Shown: positions 50,450 through 61,085, numbered from the stretch's first letter. The stretch: 64,000 bases of DNA from Aquibacillus kalidii (GCF_014280935.1 NZ_JACLZI010000030.1:1-64000), one strand, 5' to 3'. The notes: generated by a model not told the origin, from the sequence alone. A program made the numbers and translations.

Positions 50450-51169
50450 ATGCCAACAATAGACATATTTGGAAGCTGCGTAACTAGAGATGCCTTTTCA
50501 TTTATACAAAATGAATATAAAATAAATAACTATTTTGCACGATGTTCGTTAATTAGTCTTTACTCTATGCCATTCCATATAAATATCGAGGAAATCAAGT
50601 TAAAATCTAAGTTTCAACAACGCATCCTTTACTATGATTTATCAAACTATTTTCGGAGTTATTTGCAAGAAACTAACAGTGATTACCTTATTATTGATTT
50701 GATTGATGAAAGACTAGGGGTACAAAAATATGAAGATAAATATATAACTAATTCAACCGAATTAAACCGGTCAAATTTGCTGGAACTGTATAATACGGAG
50801 ATTTGTAAAATAGACAGTAACTATATAAAATGTTGGGAAAATAGTGCACGACATTTTATTGATGATCTTAAAAAAAGCCCCTACAAGAAAATTTTTCTTC
50901 ATAAATCACTCTATGTTAATACCTATTTAAATAAAGATAACATTAAGGTGGCCTTTGATAATAAAAATCAAGAATCTGCTGTTAAAAATAATGGAATGCT
51001 TCGTCATATGTATAACTTTTTGGAAAATAACTATCCTAATCTAATTAAAATTGAACCTACAGGATTTTCAGCAGATGCAAACCATAAATGGGGCTTATCC
51101 CCTTTTCACTACGAAGTTGATTATTATAAAACCTTTATGGATAAATTAAATCAATTCATAACAGGATAA
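50450..51169 (+). CDS. DUF6270 domain protein
   Basis: This 239-aa soluble protein starts with the family hallmark IDIFGSCVTRDAF (a GSC serine/cysteine loop) and contains LIIDLIDERLGV and a C-terminal NHKWGLSPFHYE. DUF6270 proteins often occur in surface polysaccharide loci and resemble SGNH-type esterases or acyltransferases; the activity is unproven. AGAAAGGAATATTTTTC precedes the ATG. A partial sigma-K promoter suggests it could modify the spore glycan (inference). Confidence 0.75.
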   Translation: MPTIDIFGSCVTRDAFSFIQNEYKINNYFARCSLISLYSMPFHINIEEIKLKSKFQQRILYYDLSNYFRSYLQETNSDYLIIDLIDERLGVQKYEDKYITNSTELNRSNLLELYNTEICKIDSNYIKCWENSARHFIDDLKKSPYKKIFLHKSLYVNTYLNKDNIKVAFDNKNQESAVKNNGMLRHMYNFLENNYPNLIKIEPTGFSADANHKWGLSPFHYEVDYYKTFMDKLNQFITG

Positions 51170-51264
51170 TCTACCCGTTTATTCCATATTATTGAATTTA
51201 TTTATCAACCTCCTTTATTTCCAATGGAATTCAACCTGCTCTTTCTTACTAAGAATGGTAGATT

Positions 51265-51597
51265 ATGCTAAAATGTTCCAAGAACCATATAACGAGTGTA
51301 AAAAGGGAGAGGAACAATATTAATAAGACAAACTGGAAGGAGATAGTTGGGATTACCTTCTTATGCATTGTTGGGATTCTAATTATTGGGTTAGCCTTAC
51401 TCAAGACGATAGGGATAACTACTTCATTCGGAGTAATTATTTATACATTTTTTATAATGATTTTAGACCATGATTATAAAAATGCATCTTATCTGTTTCT
51501 GTTCGTAGCCTTTGCTTACACTTTCCTCATCTTGATCACACCAAAAGAAAATACAAATATAAAGAAGAAGAGAAAAAGAAGACGAAATAGAAAATAA
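51265..51597 (+). CDS. small two-TM protein with basic tail
   Basis: This protein of up to 110 aa has two or three hydrophobic helices (about 25-45, 50-65 and 72-92) and a strongly basic C terminus (KKKRKRRRNRK). No family is recognised. The annotated ATG lacks a good ribosome binding site. GGGAGAGG at about 51306 suggests translation from a rare ATT near 51319, giving about 92 residues. Function unknown. Confidence 0.5.
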   Translation: MLKCSKNHITSVKRERNNINKTNWKEIVGITFLCIVGILIIGLALLKTIGITTSFGVIIYTFFIMILDHDYKNASYLFLFVAFAYTFLILITPKENTNIKKKRKRRRNRK

Positions 51598-51682
51598 AAC
51601 TAGATACTTTAAAAGCTTACCTCTGCTCTTTCTATTTAAAAATGGTAGTCTGGTTAGTTCTCCCAGATATAACATACAATAA

Positions 51683-51716
51683 ATGCTCAGGGGTACATTC
51701 CCTGAGCATACTTTTA
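51683..51716. terminator. terminator between convergent genes
   Basis: ATGCTCAGGG / CCCTGAGCAT followed by ACTTTTAATT on the plus strand. Confidence 0.7.
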
Positions 51717-51732
51717 ATTCCATATTGGGATT

Positions 51733-52443
51733 TCATTTATCTTCCACTAAAATATAAGCTGCCTTGATCGGACCATGCACACCGACAACTAGATTCATCT
51801 CGATATCCGCACTATTACTTGGGCCGGTAATAAAGTTAACACAGGTTGCAATCTGTTCACCCTTCTGGACTCGTTGATGAATTTCTCTAGTTGCTTGTGA
51901 CATTCTCGGTACGAGGGTACTCTTAGGTACGATCGCAATATAGGTAGAAGGAAGCAAGCTAACTGATCTTCCTTTACCATTATCACTAAATAATACGACT
52001 GTTCCGGACTCTGCTAAAGTAATATCACTAAATGTAATGCCAATATCTGCTTGTTCGGCAACCCGGATGCTTTGTTCAGCATTTGATACATCCCATTTGC
52101 TTACATCTAAATCTTCTCGTTTGGCAAAACTTCCAAGACCAAATTGATCAAATCGAGGGTCATCCCAAGTAATCACAGATTTACCACCGTAATTTAGAAT
52201 AACCTTGAGTAGCGCTTGTTCCAAGTTACTTTCAGTCGTACGAATAAAGTCTGTATGGATCGACTGGCATTGCTTTTCTATTACATCTACTAATTCGTCT
52301 TGTGAATGATTAGCTAATACTTTCCACTGTACTTGGTGTTTCCATTCGGGACGCGATACATCTTGGGTCCTCTGTTCTCTCCCAAGTTTATTAGCAATGT
52401 TTGCAAGAAAATTGTCACGATTTTGAATGATCCCTTTTGGCAT
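51733..52443 (-). CDS. lutC: lactate utilization protein LutC
   Basis: This 236-aa LUD-domain protein has [39 protein letters not shown] and [18 protein letters not shown]. It is part of the LutABC L-lactate oxidation complex that converts lactate to pyruvate. It overlaps the end of lutB by 29 bp, implying coupled translation. Length matches B. subtilis LutC (about 240 aa). Confidence 0.93.
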   Translation of the reverse strand: MPKGIIQNRDNFLANIANKLGREQRTQDVSRPEWKHQVQWKVLANHSQDELVDVIEKQCQSIHTDFIRTTESNLEQALLKVILNYGGKSVITWDDPRFDQFGLGSFAKREDLDVSKWDVSNAEQSIRVAEQADIGITFSDITLAESGTVVLFSDNGKGRSVSLLPSTYIAIVPKSTLVPRMSQATREIHQRVQKGEQIATCVNFITGPSNSADIEMNLVVGVHGPIKAAYILVEDK

Positions 52444-53869
52444 GCTCCCTTCCTCCTTCCCCTCTATTTTTAAACCAATCTCTAAATCTTTCTTTTTGAG
52501 GGACAGGGAACTCCCGAATATCTGTCCATGATTTTACAGGACCTGGTCCATTAGAAATCGAACCATTTTTCTCAAATGGTGTAACAAGAAATGGAGCAGA
52601 TTTAGTGGCCATGTTAAATAATTTGGAGGAACCGGCAACTGCTTCAAACCCTCTCATAGCAGCCCGTTCACCAAATCCTGATTTCTTTTCCTCTTCCACA
52701 ATGTTCCTCCGATGCTGGATCAAGTGTTCATGTAATGGAATTTTAACTGGACAAACCTCCGTACATGCACCACATAAAGAAGAAGCATAAGGCAGTTCTT
52801 TATAGTCATCATAGCCACCTAATAATGGCGTTAGCACAGCACCAATTGGTCCAGGATAAATAGAACCGTAAGCATGACCACCTACATGACGATAAACTGG
52901 GCAGACATTAATACATGCCGCACATCTAATACAGTGAAGTGCTTCTTGAAATTCTGTACCTAAAATTTTGGAGCGGCCATTATCGACAATTACTAGATGG
53001 AATTCTTCTGGTCCATCGATCTCACCAATTGCTCTTGGACCAGTCAAAGCCGTAACATAGCTTGTTAGTTTTTGACCTACTGCTGCTCTTGTTAATAGAC
53101 TTACCAATACATCTAGCTCTTCCCATGTTGGAACAATACGCTCCATCCCCATCACCGTAATTTGTGTTTTAGGTAATGTGGTTACCATTCGAGCATTACC
53201 TTCATTTGTTACAAGTGCGAAAGAGCCAGATTCTGCAATTGCAAAATTACAACCTGTAATACCCACATCGGCTGCAAGAAATTCTTTACGCAACTGTTCT
53301 CTGGCAAATAAAGTGAGCTCTTCTGGTTTTTCAGTGTTCGTATAGCCTAGTTTTTCCTTGAAAACATCTCGGATTTGTTCCTTATTTTTGTGAAGCGCAG
53401 GAGCAACAATATGGGATGGTGGATCATGATCATCGATTTGAAGGATATATTCTCCTAAGTCTGTCTCGACTACTTCACAACCCTTTTCCTCCAAAATATC
53501 GTTTAAGGCAATCTCTTCCGTCACCATTGATTTTGACTTCGCTATCTTTTTCGCACCTTTTTTGGCAATCACTTCACTGACATAATAATTTGCGTCTTCA
53601 GCAGTTTTCGCAAAGTAAACATGCCCACCTAGTTCGGCAACCTTTTCACTTAACTGATGGAGGTAATAATCAAGATTTTCCATTGTGTGATTCCGAATTT
53701 CTTGCCCTAGGCTACGCCACTCTTCCCAGTCTCCTAACTCCTCTGCAGCATTGGCGCGGTTTGTCTGTAATCTCCCTTGGGCTGACCTTACCGCTCCACG
53801 CATAAAACCATCGTTCAGTCCCTTATCAACACGATTCTCAAACTGTTTTTCCCCGATGTGCATTGGCAT
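52415..53869 (-). CDS. lutB: lactate utilization iron-sulfur protein LutB
   Basis: This 484-aa protein has an N-terminal LUD domain and two 4Fe-4S binding clusters near residues 305-360: [20 protein letters not shown] and [18 protein letters not shown]. It transfers electrons from lactate oxidation. The start overlaps the lutA stop codon as TAATG. Lutabc genes substitute for NAD-independent lactate dehydrogenase in bacilli and are often controlled by LutR and SinR; neither is in view. Confidence 0.95.
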   Translation of the reverse strand: MPMHIGEKQFENRVDKGLNDGFMRGAVRSAQGRLQTNRANAAEELGDWEEWRSLGQEIRNHTMENLDYYLHQLSEKVAELGGHVYFAKTAEDANYYVSEVIAKKGAKKIAKSKSMVTEEIALNDILEEKGCEVVETDLGEYILQIDDHDPPSHIVAPALHKNKEQIRDVFKEKLGYTNTEKPEELTLFAREQLRKEFLAADVGITGCNFAIAESGSFALVTNEGNARMVTTLPKTQITVMGMERIVPTWEELDVLVSLLTRAAVGQKLTSYVTALTGPRAIGEIDGPEEFHLVIVDNGRSKILGTEFQEALHCIRCAACINVCPVYRHVGGHAYGSIYPGPIGAVLTPLLGGYDDYKELPYASSLCGACTEVCPVKIPLHEHLIQHRRNIVEEEKKSGFGERAAMRGFEAVAGSSKLFNMATKSAPFLVTPFEKNGSISNGPGPVKSWTDIREFPVPQKERFRDWFKNRGEGGREHAKRDHSKS

Positions 53870-54594
53870 TAAGCTTCACCTCGACTGTTTAAAATTTCAG
53901 CTATATGCATCACCTTAACAGGTTTATTTTTCCGACTGATTCTTCCACCTATATTCATCAAGCAACCACCATCTGCCCCAATCAAAATATCAGCTTCTGT
54001 CTCTTCTATATGCTCTACCTTCTCATCAACCATTTGTTCCGATATTTTCGGCATTTTTATAGAAAATGTTCCACCAAATCCGCAACAATCATGTCGATTT
54101 GGTAACTCTACCATCTCTAATCCTTTGACATGGCTTAATAGTTTGAGAGGCGCTTCCTTTACTCCCAATAATCTAGTCATATGACAAGATGTATGATAAG
54201 TCGCTTTAGCATGGAACTCAGCGCCTGTATCTTCTATATTTAAAACTTCCGTTAAAAACTGTGTTAATTCATACGTCTTTTCTTTTAATGCTTTTGCTTT
54301 CACTTGCCACTCTGGTTCATCTCCAAACAATGCTTCATATTCATGAAACATGTAAGCACAAGAACCGGATGGACTAACAACATACTCTGAATGTTCAAAC
54401 GTTTGAATCATGTTCCGTGCTGCTGCTTTTGTATTTTTATGGTAACCACTATTGTAGGTTGGTTGTCCGCAACATGTTTGTGTTTCCGGGAAATCAACCT
54501 CACACCCAAACCGCTCTAATAGTTCGACGGTTGCTTTCCCTGCATTAACATAAAAAACATCCCCAAGGCATGTAATAAACAAGGATACCTTCAT
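53869..54594 (-). CDS. lutA: lactate utilization protein LutA
   Basis: This 241-aa (Fe-S)-binding protein has two cysteine-rich CCG domains: [14 protein letters not shown] near residue 40 and [17 protein letters not shown] near 165. These are heterodisulfide-reductase-type clusters. It is the first gene of lutABC. The ATG at 54594 follows GGGGAGGAGAAATA. The upstream gap (54595-54892) shows no gene and no clear operator. Confidence 0.94.
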   Translation of the reverse strand: MKVSLFITCLGDVFYVNAGKATVELLERFGCEVDFPETQTCCGQPTYNSGYHKNTKAAARNMIQTFEHSEYVVSPSGSCAYMFHEYEALFGDEPEWQVKAKALKEKTYELTQFLTEVLNIEDTGAEFHAKATYHTSCHMTRLLGVKEAPLKLLSHVKGLEMVELPNRHDCCGFGGTFSIKMPKISEQMVDEKVEHIEETEADILIGADGGCLMNIGGRISRKNKPVKVMHIAEILNSRGEA

Positions 54595-54892
54595 TATTTC
54601 TCCTCCCCAAATCATGCTCCATTAGTTTTGTGTAAGGCTCTATTTTGAAACTTTTAATTGCTACCGATATACTATCATTTTGAAAATACATCAAACCGGA
54701 TTGTATATATAAACCAATCCGCACGTTTCTAATACTCTCTTTTTCACTTTGTTAGATTGTTCTTCTCATCCAGATTCACAGCGTCGGGTTGTACTAATCA
54801 AATTAAATAGTGCAAAATACGTGTTATTGTTAAGACGAATTAGGCTCAATTATGACAGCCCGCAAACAACAAATATGCAAGAAGAGCATTGT

Positions 54893-54920
54893 AAAAAGAA
54901 AAACCGCTATTATACGGTTC
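54893..54920 (-). terminator. terminator after the DeoR-type regulator gene
   Basis: On the minus strand GAACCG / CGGTTT stem followed by TTCTTTTTAC. Confidence 0.7.
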
Positions 54921-54951
54921 TATTTATCTGTATAACAACGGCTTCGTCTTG

Positions 54952-55713
54952 TTAGACCTTCATTAAGTTAAGAGACTTTTCCACTATTTGTTGAACTGTA
55001 TTTGTATCAATACCGCTATCGGTAATGATATGATCAATCAGATCAATGCCACCCAATCGAGAGAAGGCTTGGGCACCAAATTTACTATGGTCAATCATGA
55101 TGTAGACACTATCCGCAATATCCATCATCTTTCTTTTTATCCTCGCTTGCTGCTCATCGGATTCACTTATCCCACGTTCTAAATGTAATCCTTTGCAAGA
55201 AATAAAAGCTTTATTAACATGGTAAGAATCTAATGCAGATTCTGCCAACGGTCCAACATATGATAAAGATCCAGCTAGTAAACTTCCACCAGTTGAGATC
55301 ACAGCTATGTTTTTCTTTGTGCTTAATTCCATTGCAACTTTAATTGAATTAGTCAGTACTGTTATCGGCATATTCGGTAAGGCTTTTGCCATATACCATG
55401 CTGTAGTACTTGCATCCAAAATAATTTTGTCGTTTTCTACAACTTGCTTAACTGCCTCAAGTGCTATTTCTTTCTTTTCATTTACATTTGTTATTTCCCG
55501 TTCGGTATAAGGCAGTTCTATATCATTACTTGGCGTTATACTAACCGCTCCACCATGACTTCTGGCTAGTTTCTTTTCTTTTTCTAGTTTTTCCAAGTCT
55601 CGGCGTATCGTTTCCTCTGTGACAGAGAATCTTTTACTTAATTCCGTTACCCGTACACTTTTTCGGTCATTCACTAGTTCAACAATTTTTTGTTGTCTCT
55701 CTGCAACAAGCAC
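54952..55713 (-). CDS. DeoR family regulator of rhamnose genes (RhaR/YulB-like)
   Basis: This 253-aa protein has an N-terminal helix-turn-helix (RVTELSKRFSVTEETIRRDL) with the DeoR wing RSHGGAVS, and a C-terminal sugar-phosphate-sensing domain (ILDASTTAWYMAKALPN, VISTGGSLL and SRLGGIDLIDHIITDSGID). It lies downstream of the rhamnose genes on the same strand, like yulB near yulCDE and yuxG in B. subtilis. The likely effector is rhamnulose-1-phosphate or a related sugar phosphate (inference). Confidence 0.82.
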   Translation of the reverse strand: MLVAERQQKIVELVNDRKSVRVTELSKRFSVTEETIRRDLEKLEKEKKLARSHGGAVSITPSNDIELPYTEREITNVNEKKEIALEAVKQVVENDKIILDASTTAWYMAKALPNMPITVLTNSIKVAMELSTKKNIAVISTGGSLLAGSLSYVGPLAESALDSYHVNKAFISCKGLHLERGISESDEQQARIKRKMMDIADSVYIMIDHSKFGAQAFSRLGGIDLIDHIITDSGIDTNTVQQIVEKSLNLMKV

Positions 55714-55869
55714 TTCGTCCCCTACTTTCGTTGTTTACTATCTTTGAAGTTTACTCAAACTGATAATTTAAAAATAGAAATATAAAGTTCAAGTACCGAT
55801 TCAATTTGACTATATTTTAATACTGGATAAGAAGTTTAGCAACTTCTCACCCAGTACTAGTTAGTCAAT

Positions 55870-57939
55870 TTATCTAGTAAACGCGGCTGCTACCCCTCCA
55901 TCAACTGTGACCATACATCCAGTTGTCTTAGCAGATTTGGATGAAGCTAAGAAGGCAATAGATTCTGCGATGTCTTGAGGCAGAATATTTACATTTAAAA
56001 TTGTTCTCTTACGGTAGTGCGCTTCTAAATCTTCTGTACCAATTCCATAAGAAGAAGCTCTTTCTTCTTTCCATTCAGAATCCCATATCTTCGAACCACG
56101 AATAACAGCATCTGGTAAGACAGAGTTAACACGGATTCCATATTGACCACCATCAGCGGCAATCGTACGAGCAAGGTGTACTTCAGCTGCCTTCGCTGTG
56201 CTATATGCTGCTGCATTCTTGCCTGCATAGATAGAATTTTTAGATCCAACAAACACCATATTCCCACCAGCTTCTTGCTCTTTCATCAATTTGAATGCTT
56301 CTCGAGCAACAAGGAAATAACCAGTAACTAATACCCCAATATTTAAATTCCACTTATCAAGTGTTGTTTCTTCAAAAGGGCTTGAACTAGCTAAACCAGC
56401 GTTGTTAACCACAATATCTAATCCACCGTATGTTAACACTGTCTTTTGGATTGCTTGGATTACTTCTTCCTCTTTCGTTACGTCCATTTTTAATGCAACA
56501 GCACGATTGTCACCAAAACGCTCATTAATTTCTTTAGCAAGCTCTTCGGCACCTTCTAGATTGATATCCGCAACTACGACATGTGCCCCATCTTGAACGA
56601 GACGAATACAAGTAGCACTACCAATACCACCTGCACCACCCGTAACGAATGCTACTTGACGAGAGAAATCAGCCTCAGGTGGAGCAAGGCTTAACTTATA
56701 AAGCTCTAAAGGCCAATATTCCACATGATAGGATTCATTTTCATTAAGAGATACAAAGTTACCTAGAACAGTAGAACCGCTCATTACTGATATAGCTCGA
56801 TGATACAAGGATTCACTAACGTTTGCAGCTGTCCAGTTTTTCCCCGTATTGATCATGCCTAGTCCTGGTATTAACACAACACGTGGCGCAGTTTCAGAAA
56901 TGCTATCTCCTTCCGTTTTATTACGTTCAAAATAAGCTACATACTCCTCTTTAAAAGCAGCTATACCTTCTTTAACACTTTCCATTAAGCTGTCCACATC
57001 TTTACTGTTAGGATCCCAATCAATAAAAAGCGGAACACGTTTTGTGTGTACTAGGTGATCTGGACAAGCAGCACCGATCTGAGATAGTTCTTTTGCATCT
57101 TGGCTGTTTACAAAATTCAAAACAGTTTCACTATCATCATAAGTGACTATCATTTTCTTTTCTTTACTCACTTGACCACGAACGATAGGTAATACTTTTG
57201 CAAAAATCTCTTTTCTATCTTCTGAGGAAAGAGCTTGATACTTTTCTCCACCAAATAATGTTTCTCCTTCAGCTTTTGCGTTTATATAATCTTCTGCTTC
57301 TTGAATAATAGAGATCGTTTTGTTGTAGCTTTCTTCTGAAGTTTCTCCCCAAGTAACTAAACCATGTTTCTCCATAATAACAAGCTCAGCATTTGGATTT
57401 TGTTGTACACCTTCTGCTATCATCTTAGAAAGCTTGAACCCTGGACGAATGTATGGAACCCAGACAAAACGATCACCATAGATTTCCTTTGCAATCTCTT
57501 TGCCGTTATCTGCACATGCAATGCTGATAATTGCGTCTGGATGTGTATGATCTACCTGTTTAAATGGTAAAAATGCATGTAGCAAAGTTTCAATTGACGA
57601 ACGAGGATGTTTCGCATCAATCATGCAATGAGCTAAGTATGCTACCATTTCTTCATCAGACATATCTTCCCGTTCTAACAATGGTCGAATATCTTCCATT
57701 TTAAGTCCTGTAAAGTTCTTTGCCTTCATAGTAGCTAGATCAGATCCGCTACCTTTCACATACATTACTTCTACATCTTGACCTCGAAAATCTTTTTCCA
57801 TTGTTTTTGTTGATGTATTACCGCCACCCCAATTTGCTACTGATCGATCTGATCCTATTAGGTTAGAACGATATACCAGTTCGGATAAACCGCTTTCAAA
57901 ATCCCCTTTGTGATCCCACTTGTTTTGTACCAAATCCAT
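55870..57939 (-). CDS. rhaEW: bifunctional rhamnulose-1-phosphate aldolase / lactaldehyde dehydrogenase RhaEW
   Basis: This 689-aa fusion starts with a class II aldolase domain (residues 1 to about 390). It has zinc-site residues in VDHTHPDAI and EKHGLVTWG. A short-chain dehydrogenase domain follows, with nucleotide motif FVTGGAGGIGSATC, NNAGLASSSPFEET and catalytic YSTAKAA. It splits rhamnulose-1-phosphate to dihydroxyacetone phosphate and lactaldehyde, then oxidises lactaldehyde to lactate, as YuxG does. Lactate could pass to the adjacent LutABC. Second aldolase gene of the block besides rhaD. Confidence 0.92.
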   Translation of the reverse strand: MDLVQNKWDHKGDFESGLSELVYRSNLIGSDRSVANWGGGNTSTKTMEKDFRGQDVEVMYVKGSGSDLATMKAKNFTGLKMEDIRPLLEREDMSDEEMVAYLAHCMIDAKHPRSSIETLLHAFLPFKQVDHTHPDAIISIACADNGKEIAKEIYGDRFVWVPYIRPGFKLSKMIAEGVQQNPNAELVIMEKHGLVTWGETSEESYNKTISIIQEAEDYINAKAEGETLFGGEKYQALSSEDRKEIFAKVLPIVRGQVSKEKKMIVTYDDSETVLNFVNSQDAKELSQIGAACPDHLVHTKRVPLFIDWDPNSKDVDSLMESVKEGIAAFKEEYVAYFERNKTEGDSISETAPRVVLIPGLGMINTGKNWTAANVSESLYHRAISVMSGSTVLGNFVSLNENESYHVEYWPLELYKLSLAPPEADFSRQVAFVTGGAGGIGSATCIRLVQDGAHVVVADINLEGAEELAKEINERFGDNRAVALKMDVTKEEEVIQAIQKTVLTYGGLDIVVNNAGLASSSPFEETTLDKWNLNIGVLVTGYFLVAREAFKLMKEQEAGGNMVFVGSKNSIYAGKNAAAYSTAKAAEVHLARTIAADGGQYGIRVNSVLPDAVIRGSKIWDSEWKEERASSYGIGTEDLEAHYRKRTILNVNILPQDIAESIAFLASSKSAKTTGCMVTVDGGVAAAFTR

Positions 57940-57961
57940 TTCCTCCCCTTATGTTTTGATA

Positions 57962-57984
57962 AACAAAGAATAACACACTTTGTT
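57962..57984. promoter_or_regulatory. candidate operator upstream of rhaEW
   Basis: Inverted repeat AACAAAG (57962-57968) and CTTTGTT (57978-57984), 22-45 bp before the rhaEW start. It shares the ACAAA half-site with the repeats upstream of rhaD and fucO. Confidence 0.5.
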
Positions 57985-58177
57985 TTATTTTTGAATATCT
58001 TTTTTTAACTTTATTTACTTTTATATATATTATTTTCACTTTGGATATATGCATTTTTCATTTTACATACCACTGACTTAAATTCTAGCTAAGGATAAAA
58101 TAAAAGCCTATGTTCATAACCATAGTTGCTTTTGACACAATTTCTATAGACTCTGCAGTAAGAAATTAGTTGCCGCT

Positions 58178-58296
58178 GCGGAAATTCACTACGCTTTCCG
58201 TGGGCTCGCGCTGAGCCTCCTCGGTCGCAAAGAACGCTCCCTGTGGGGTCTCAACGTCTTCGCTTTCCCACAGGAGTCTACGTGAATTTCCTCCGC
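58178..58296. repeat. dispersed GC-rich repeat element, type A (copy 2)
   Basis: Ends GCGGAAATTCAC / GTGAATTTCCTCCGC enclose the same core as 43679-43798 (CGCTTTCCGTGGG, GAGCCTCCTCGG, TCGCAAAGAACGC and CTTTCCCACAGGAG). The core is shared while the inverted ends differ, so the ends appear to covary. Confidence 0.75.
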
Positions 58297-58470
58297 TCAG
58301 TGCATATGATTGTAATATCAATGTATTATAATGCGTAATTCAATCCATTTTTCTACGATAGTTAATCAGAGCAAAAAGTAACAATATAATAGTTGATATT
58401 TGCTTTAGAATTAAGAATCCTATGATAATTAGTTATTACTGTTCTTAGCGTTAGAAAATCTATCATAAGT

Positions 58471-58652
58471 GTAGGCAGAATACGGAGACTCCTCGAAAAT
58501 ATAACCCGATTTTCTTCGTGCGATGTATCGCTTCCGTAGCATTTCTTGTCCTGTGGAACAGCACGAGGCGAAGATCCCGGAAGAGCGTTCTTTGCGTCAA
58601 GGGAAGGCTTGAGGCCGTGCCCACGGAAAGCGGAGTATTCTGCCGGAACGAG
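58471..58652. repeat. dispersed GC-rich repeat element, type B (copy 2)
   Basis: Near-identical to 43891-44074 in the same orientation, including GTAGGCAGAATACGGAGACT at the left and GGAGTATTCTGCCGGA at the right. Confidence 0.88.
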
Positions 58653-58751
58653 TTCAAGCACACATTCAAAGGTTCTAATAAGTTACTAGTGATTTTATCT
58701 CCACTATGCAATTAAAAAACAACAAAGTTTACGTAAAGAACCATATAAAAA

Positions 58752-58778
58752 GAAGCAAGAGTTTCTTCCTCTCACTTC
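58752..58778 (-). terminator. terminator after rhaD
   Basis: On the minus strand GAAGTGAGAG / CTCTTGCTTC with two G-T pairs, then TTTTTATATGG. Confidence 0.7.
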
Positions 58779-58786
58779 TCAGATAG

Positions 58787-59629
58787 TTACAAATAATTTT
58801 TATTTGGTTCTACATTAAACGCTTTTGCTAAGTCTGCTAACTGTTGATCTGTTATATCTTGACTAATTCCACCACGATGAGCACTTGCTAACATATATAC
58901 TTGTGCAGCCTTTTCAGCTGTTTCAATTAATCCAAACGTTTCATCAATTGATTCACCGGCCCCAAATATACCATGGAACGGCCAAATTACCAATCTAGCA
59001 TCTTCCATTTTTTCTGCAGTAGCTTTCCCAATTTCGTTTGTACCAGGTACCATCCATGGTAATAATCTAATCCCCTCTGGAAAGACGACAATACATTCTG
59101 TACACATCTTCCATAGCGTTTTACTAAAGCTTTTCTCATCTAATTCATGTGTAAATGTCATGGCAATTATATTTGTTGCGTGTGTATGCATAATAACACG
59201 ATGTTTTTCGTCTTGACGTAGTCTCGCAATATGACTTATAAAATGAGATGGAAGTTCACTTGTTGGTTTACCGTCACCAGTAAGACCCCAAAGTAACTCC
59301 ACTGCATCTCCATCATTAGTTACTTTAAGGATCCCTAAACACTCAGCAGGATTACTTTTTACGTTTTTGAAATACTTTCCAGAGCCTGTAACGATGAAGT
59401 ATTTATTTGCTAACTCTACTACAGGGAAGTCTAAGCTAATCGTACGTAAAACACGTTCTGGATTTACATAACCAATTACTTCGTCTTCCTTTAGAATATA
59501 ACTAATATTTCCTCCATTACGTTCATCCCAACCTAGTCTCCACATGTTATAAGTCGTTTCCATCATTTCTTGCACGAAAGGCGCATTGACAACTAACTGA
59601 TCTTGTTCTAATTCTTGTATAATTTTCAT
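58787..59629 (-). CDS. rhaD: rhamnulose-1-phosphate aldolase RhaD
   Basis: This 280-aa class II aldolase has zinc-binding histidines in [15 protein letters not shown], the phosphate site near NGGNISYIL and SGKYFKNV, and a C-terminal [21 protein letters not shown]. It cleaves rhamnulose-1-phosphate to dihydroxyacetone phosphate and L-lactaldehyde, as E. coli RhaD does (274 aa). It coexists with the aldolase half of RhaEW. It lies 135 bp downstream of fucO behind its own operator-like repeat. Confidence 0.93.
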   Translation of the reverse strand: MKIIQELEQDQLVVNAPFVQEMMETTYNMWRLGWDERNGGNISYILKEDEVIGYVNPERVLRTISLDFPVVELANKYFIVTGSGKYFKNVKSNPAECLGILKVTNDGDAVELLWGLTGDGKPTSELPSHFISHIARLRQDEKHRVIMHTHATNIIAMTFTHELDEKSFSKTLWKMCTECIVVFPEGIRLLPWMVPGTNEIGKATAEKMEDARLVIWPFHGIFGAGESIDETFGLIETAEKAAQVYMLASAHRGGISQDITDQQLADLAKAFNVEPNKNYL

Positions 59630-59711
59630 CTATAAACATCCTTCCACACGGATTATTTTTATTATTATTTGTTTTCCTACCTTTATTTTACCAAAAAACA
59701 AAATCAAATAA

Positions 59712-59747
59712 ACAAAAACAAACAATATAATATTTGTTTGTTTTTGT
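59712..59747. promoter_or_regulatory. operator-like inverted repeat upstream of rhaD
   Basis: Perfect 14-bp inverted repeat ACAAAAACAAACAA (59712-59725) / TTGTTTGTTTTTGT (59734-59747) with an 8-nt centre. The half-site ACAAAAACAAA recurs upstream of fucO. Confidence 0.7.
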
Positions 59748-59764
59748 GTTTGTCTATATTGTGT

Positions 59765-60913
59765 CTAAAGGATTTCGTTAAACATGCTAATTACTTCTGC
59801 TTTTGTTGGTTGGAAAGGATTACCTGGTGCACAAGCATCTTTCATCGCAAATTCAGCCAATTTGTCAATGTCCACATTATCCACACCGATTTCAGATAAC
59901 TTACTTGGAATGCCAACTTCTTTTGATAATTGCTGAATTGCTTCGATTACCTTATTTGCACATTGTTCATTCGTTTTATCAGCTACATTAATACCTGCTG
60001 CTTTTGCAATGGCACGGAACTTAGATGGATCTCGTCTAGCATTTTCCCTTTCCACTATCGGTAATAGCATTGCATTACAAACTCCATGCGGTAGGTCATA
60101 GACACCACCTAGTTGATGTGCCATTGCATGCACATAGCCAAGTCCAGCATTATTGAAAGCAACACCGCCTAAGAACATCACATAAACCATTTGCTCTCTC
60201 GCTTCCAAGTCTTTTCCATCCCGCACAGCACGTGGTAGATAATTAAAGATAATCTCTACAGCTGCTAGAGCAGTTGCATCAGTCACTGGAAATGCACCCG
60301 GAGTAACAATTGCTTCAATCGCATGTGTTAGAGCATCCATCCCAGTTGCAGCAGTCAAATCTGCTGGTTTATTAATCATTAGCGCTGGATCATTAACAGA
60401 AATAGTTACTAAGCTGTTCTTATCTACCATTACCATTTTTACTTTTCTTTCTTCATCTGTAATAACATAGTTAATTGTATATTCAGCAGATGTTCCTGCT
60501 GTTGTATTTACAGCTACGATTGGAACTGATTTATGTTTTGTTTTTCCTACACCTTCAAAATCTCTAACGTTCCCTCCATTTGTAACAACTAATCCAATAC
60601 CCTTCGCTGCGTCCTGTGGAGAGCCTCCGCCAACGGATACAATAAAGTCACATGAATGTTCTTTAAATACAGATACACCTGTCTGCACATTGTTAATCGT
60701 AGGATTTGGTTTTACCTCGTCATAAACGATGTATTCAACGTTAGCCTTATCTAATTGGTCCAATACCCTTTGAACAATCCCACTTTTATTTAAAAACTTA
60801 TCCGTTACAACTAATGCTCTTTGAAACCCTAGCTCCTCAATGAATGGCGCAACATCCTCTAAACAACCTCTCCCCATTAAGTTAGTGCTTGGTACATACA
60901 ATACTCTACTCAT
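59765..60913 (-). CDS. fucO: lactaldehyde reductase (iron-dependent alcohol dehydrogenase) FucO
   Basis: This 382-aa group III alcohol dehydrogenase has the NAD motif SVGGGSPQDAAKGI, the iron-ligand region DALTHAIEAIV, and HAMAHQLGGVYDLPHGVCNA with further ligand histidines. It reduces lactaldehyde to 1,2-propanediol and regenerates NAD under anaerobic conditions. The ATG at 60913 follows ATGGAGGCGAATAGT. The length equals E. coli FucO. Confidence 0.92.
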   Translation of the reverse strand: MSRVLYVPSTNLMGRGCLEDVAPFIEELGFQRALVVTDKFLNKSGIVQRVLDQLDKANVEYIVYDEVKPNPTINNVQTGVSVFKEHSCDFIVSVGGGSPQDAAKGIGLVVTNGGNVRDFEGVGKTKHKSVPIVAVNTTAGTSAEYTINYVITDEERKVKMVMVDKNSLVTISVNDPALMINKPADLTAATGMDALTHAIEAIVTPGAFPVTDATALAAVEIIFNYLPRAVRDGKDLEAREQMVYVMFLGGVAFNNAGLGYVHAMAHQLGGVYDLPHGVCNAMLLPIVERENARRDPSKFRAIAKAAGINVADKTNEQCANKVIEAIQQLSKEVGIPSKLSEIGVDNVDIDKLAEFAMKDACAPGNPFQPTKAEVISMFNEIL

Positions 60914-61018
60914 ACTATTCGCCTCCATTATAATTTGCTCATTAATTCACAAAAATATTGTTCATTAGTGAACATGTTGTTTATACTTTTATTTTATTCT
61001 CCATTCCATCATTAGTAA

Positions 61019-61059
61019 ACAAAAACAAAGATTATTATTCTGTTTATTTTTGTTTTTGT
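61019..61059. promoter_or_regulatory. operator-like inverted repeat upstream of fucO
   Basis: Perfect 11-bp inverted repeat ACAAAAACAAA (61019-61029) / TTTGTTTTTGT (61049-61059), 106 bp before the fucO start. The same half-site occurs upstream of rhaD. Confidence 0.7.
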
Positions 61060-61085
61060 GACTAAATGTTGACAAATATATTACT

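Larger units (their letters stand above)
58139..58736. repeat. composite repeat region, second locus
   Basis: The left end (ATTTCTATAGACTCTGCAGT) and right end (to ACAACAAAGTTTACGTAAAG) match the outer parts of the element at 21.5-22.1 kb. Between them lie a type A element (58178-58296), about 170 bp of AT-rich filler, and a type B element (58471-58652). No gene was found in the 850-bp gap. Confidence 0.6.

Noticed and set aside
60960-60973. Operator GTTCATTAGTGAAC before fucO
   Set aside because: It is a short palindrome in an AT-rich leader that is not repeated at the other rhamnose promoters, so there is no basis to call it a site.
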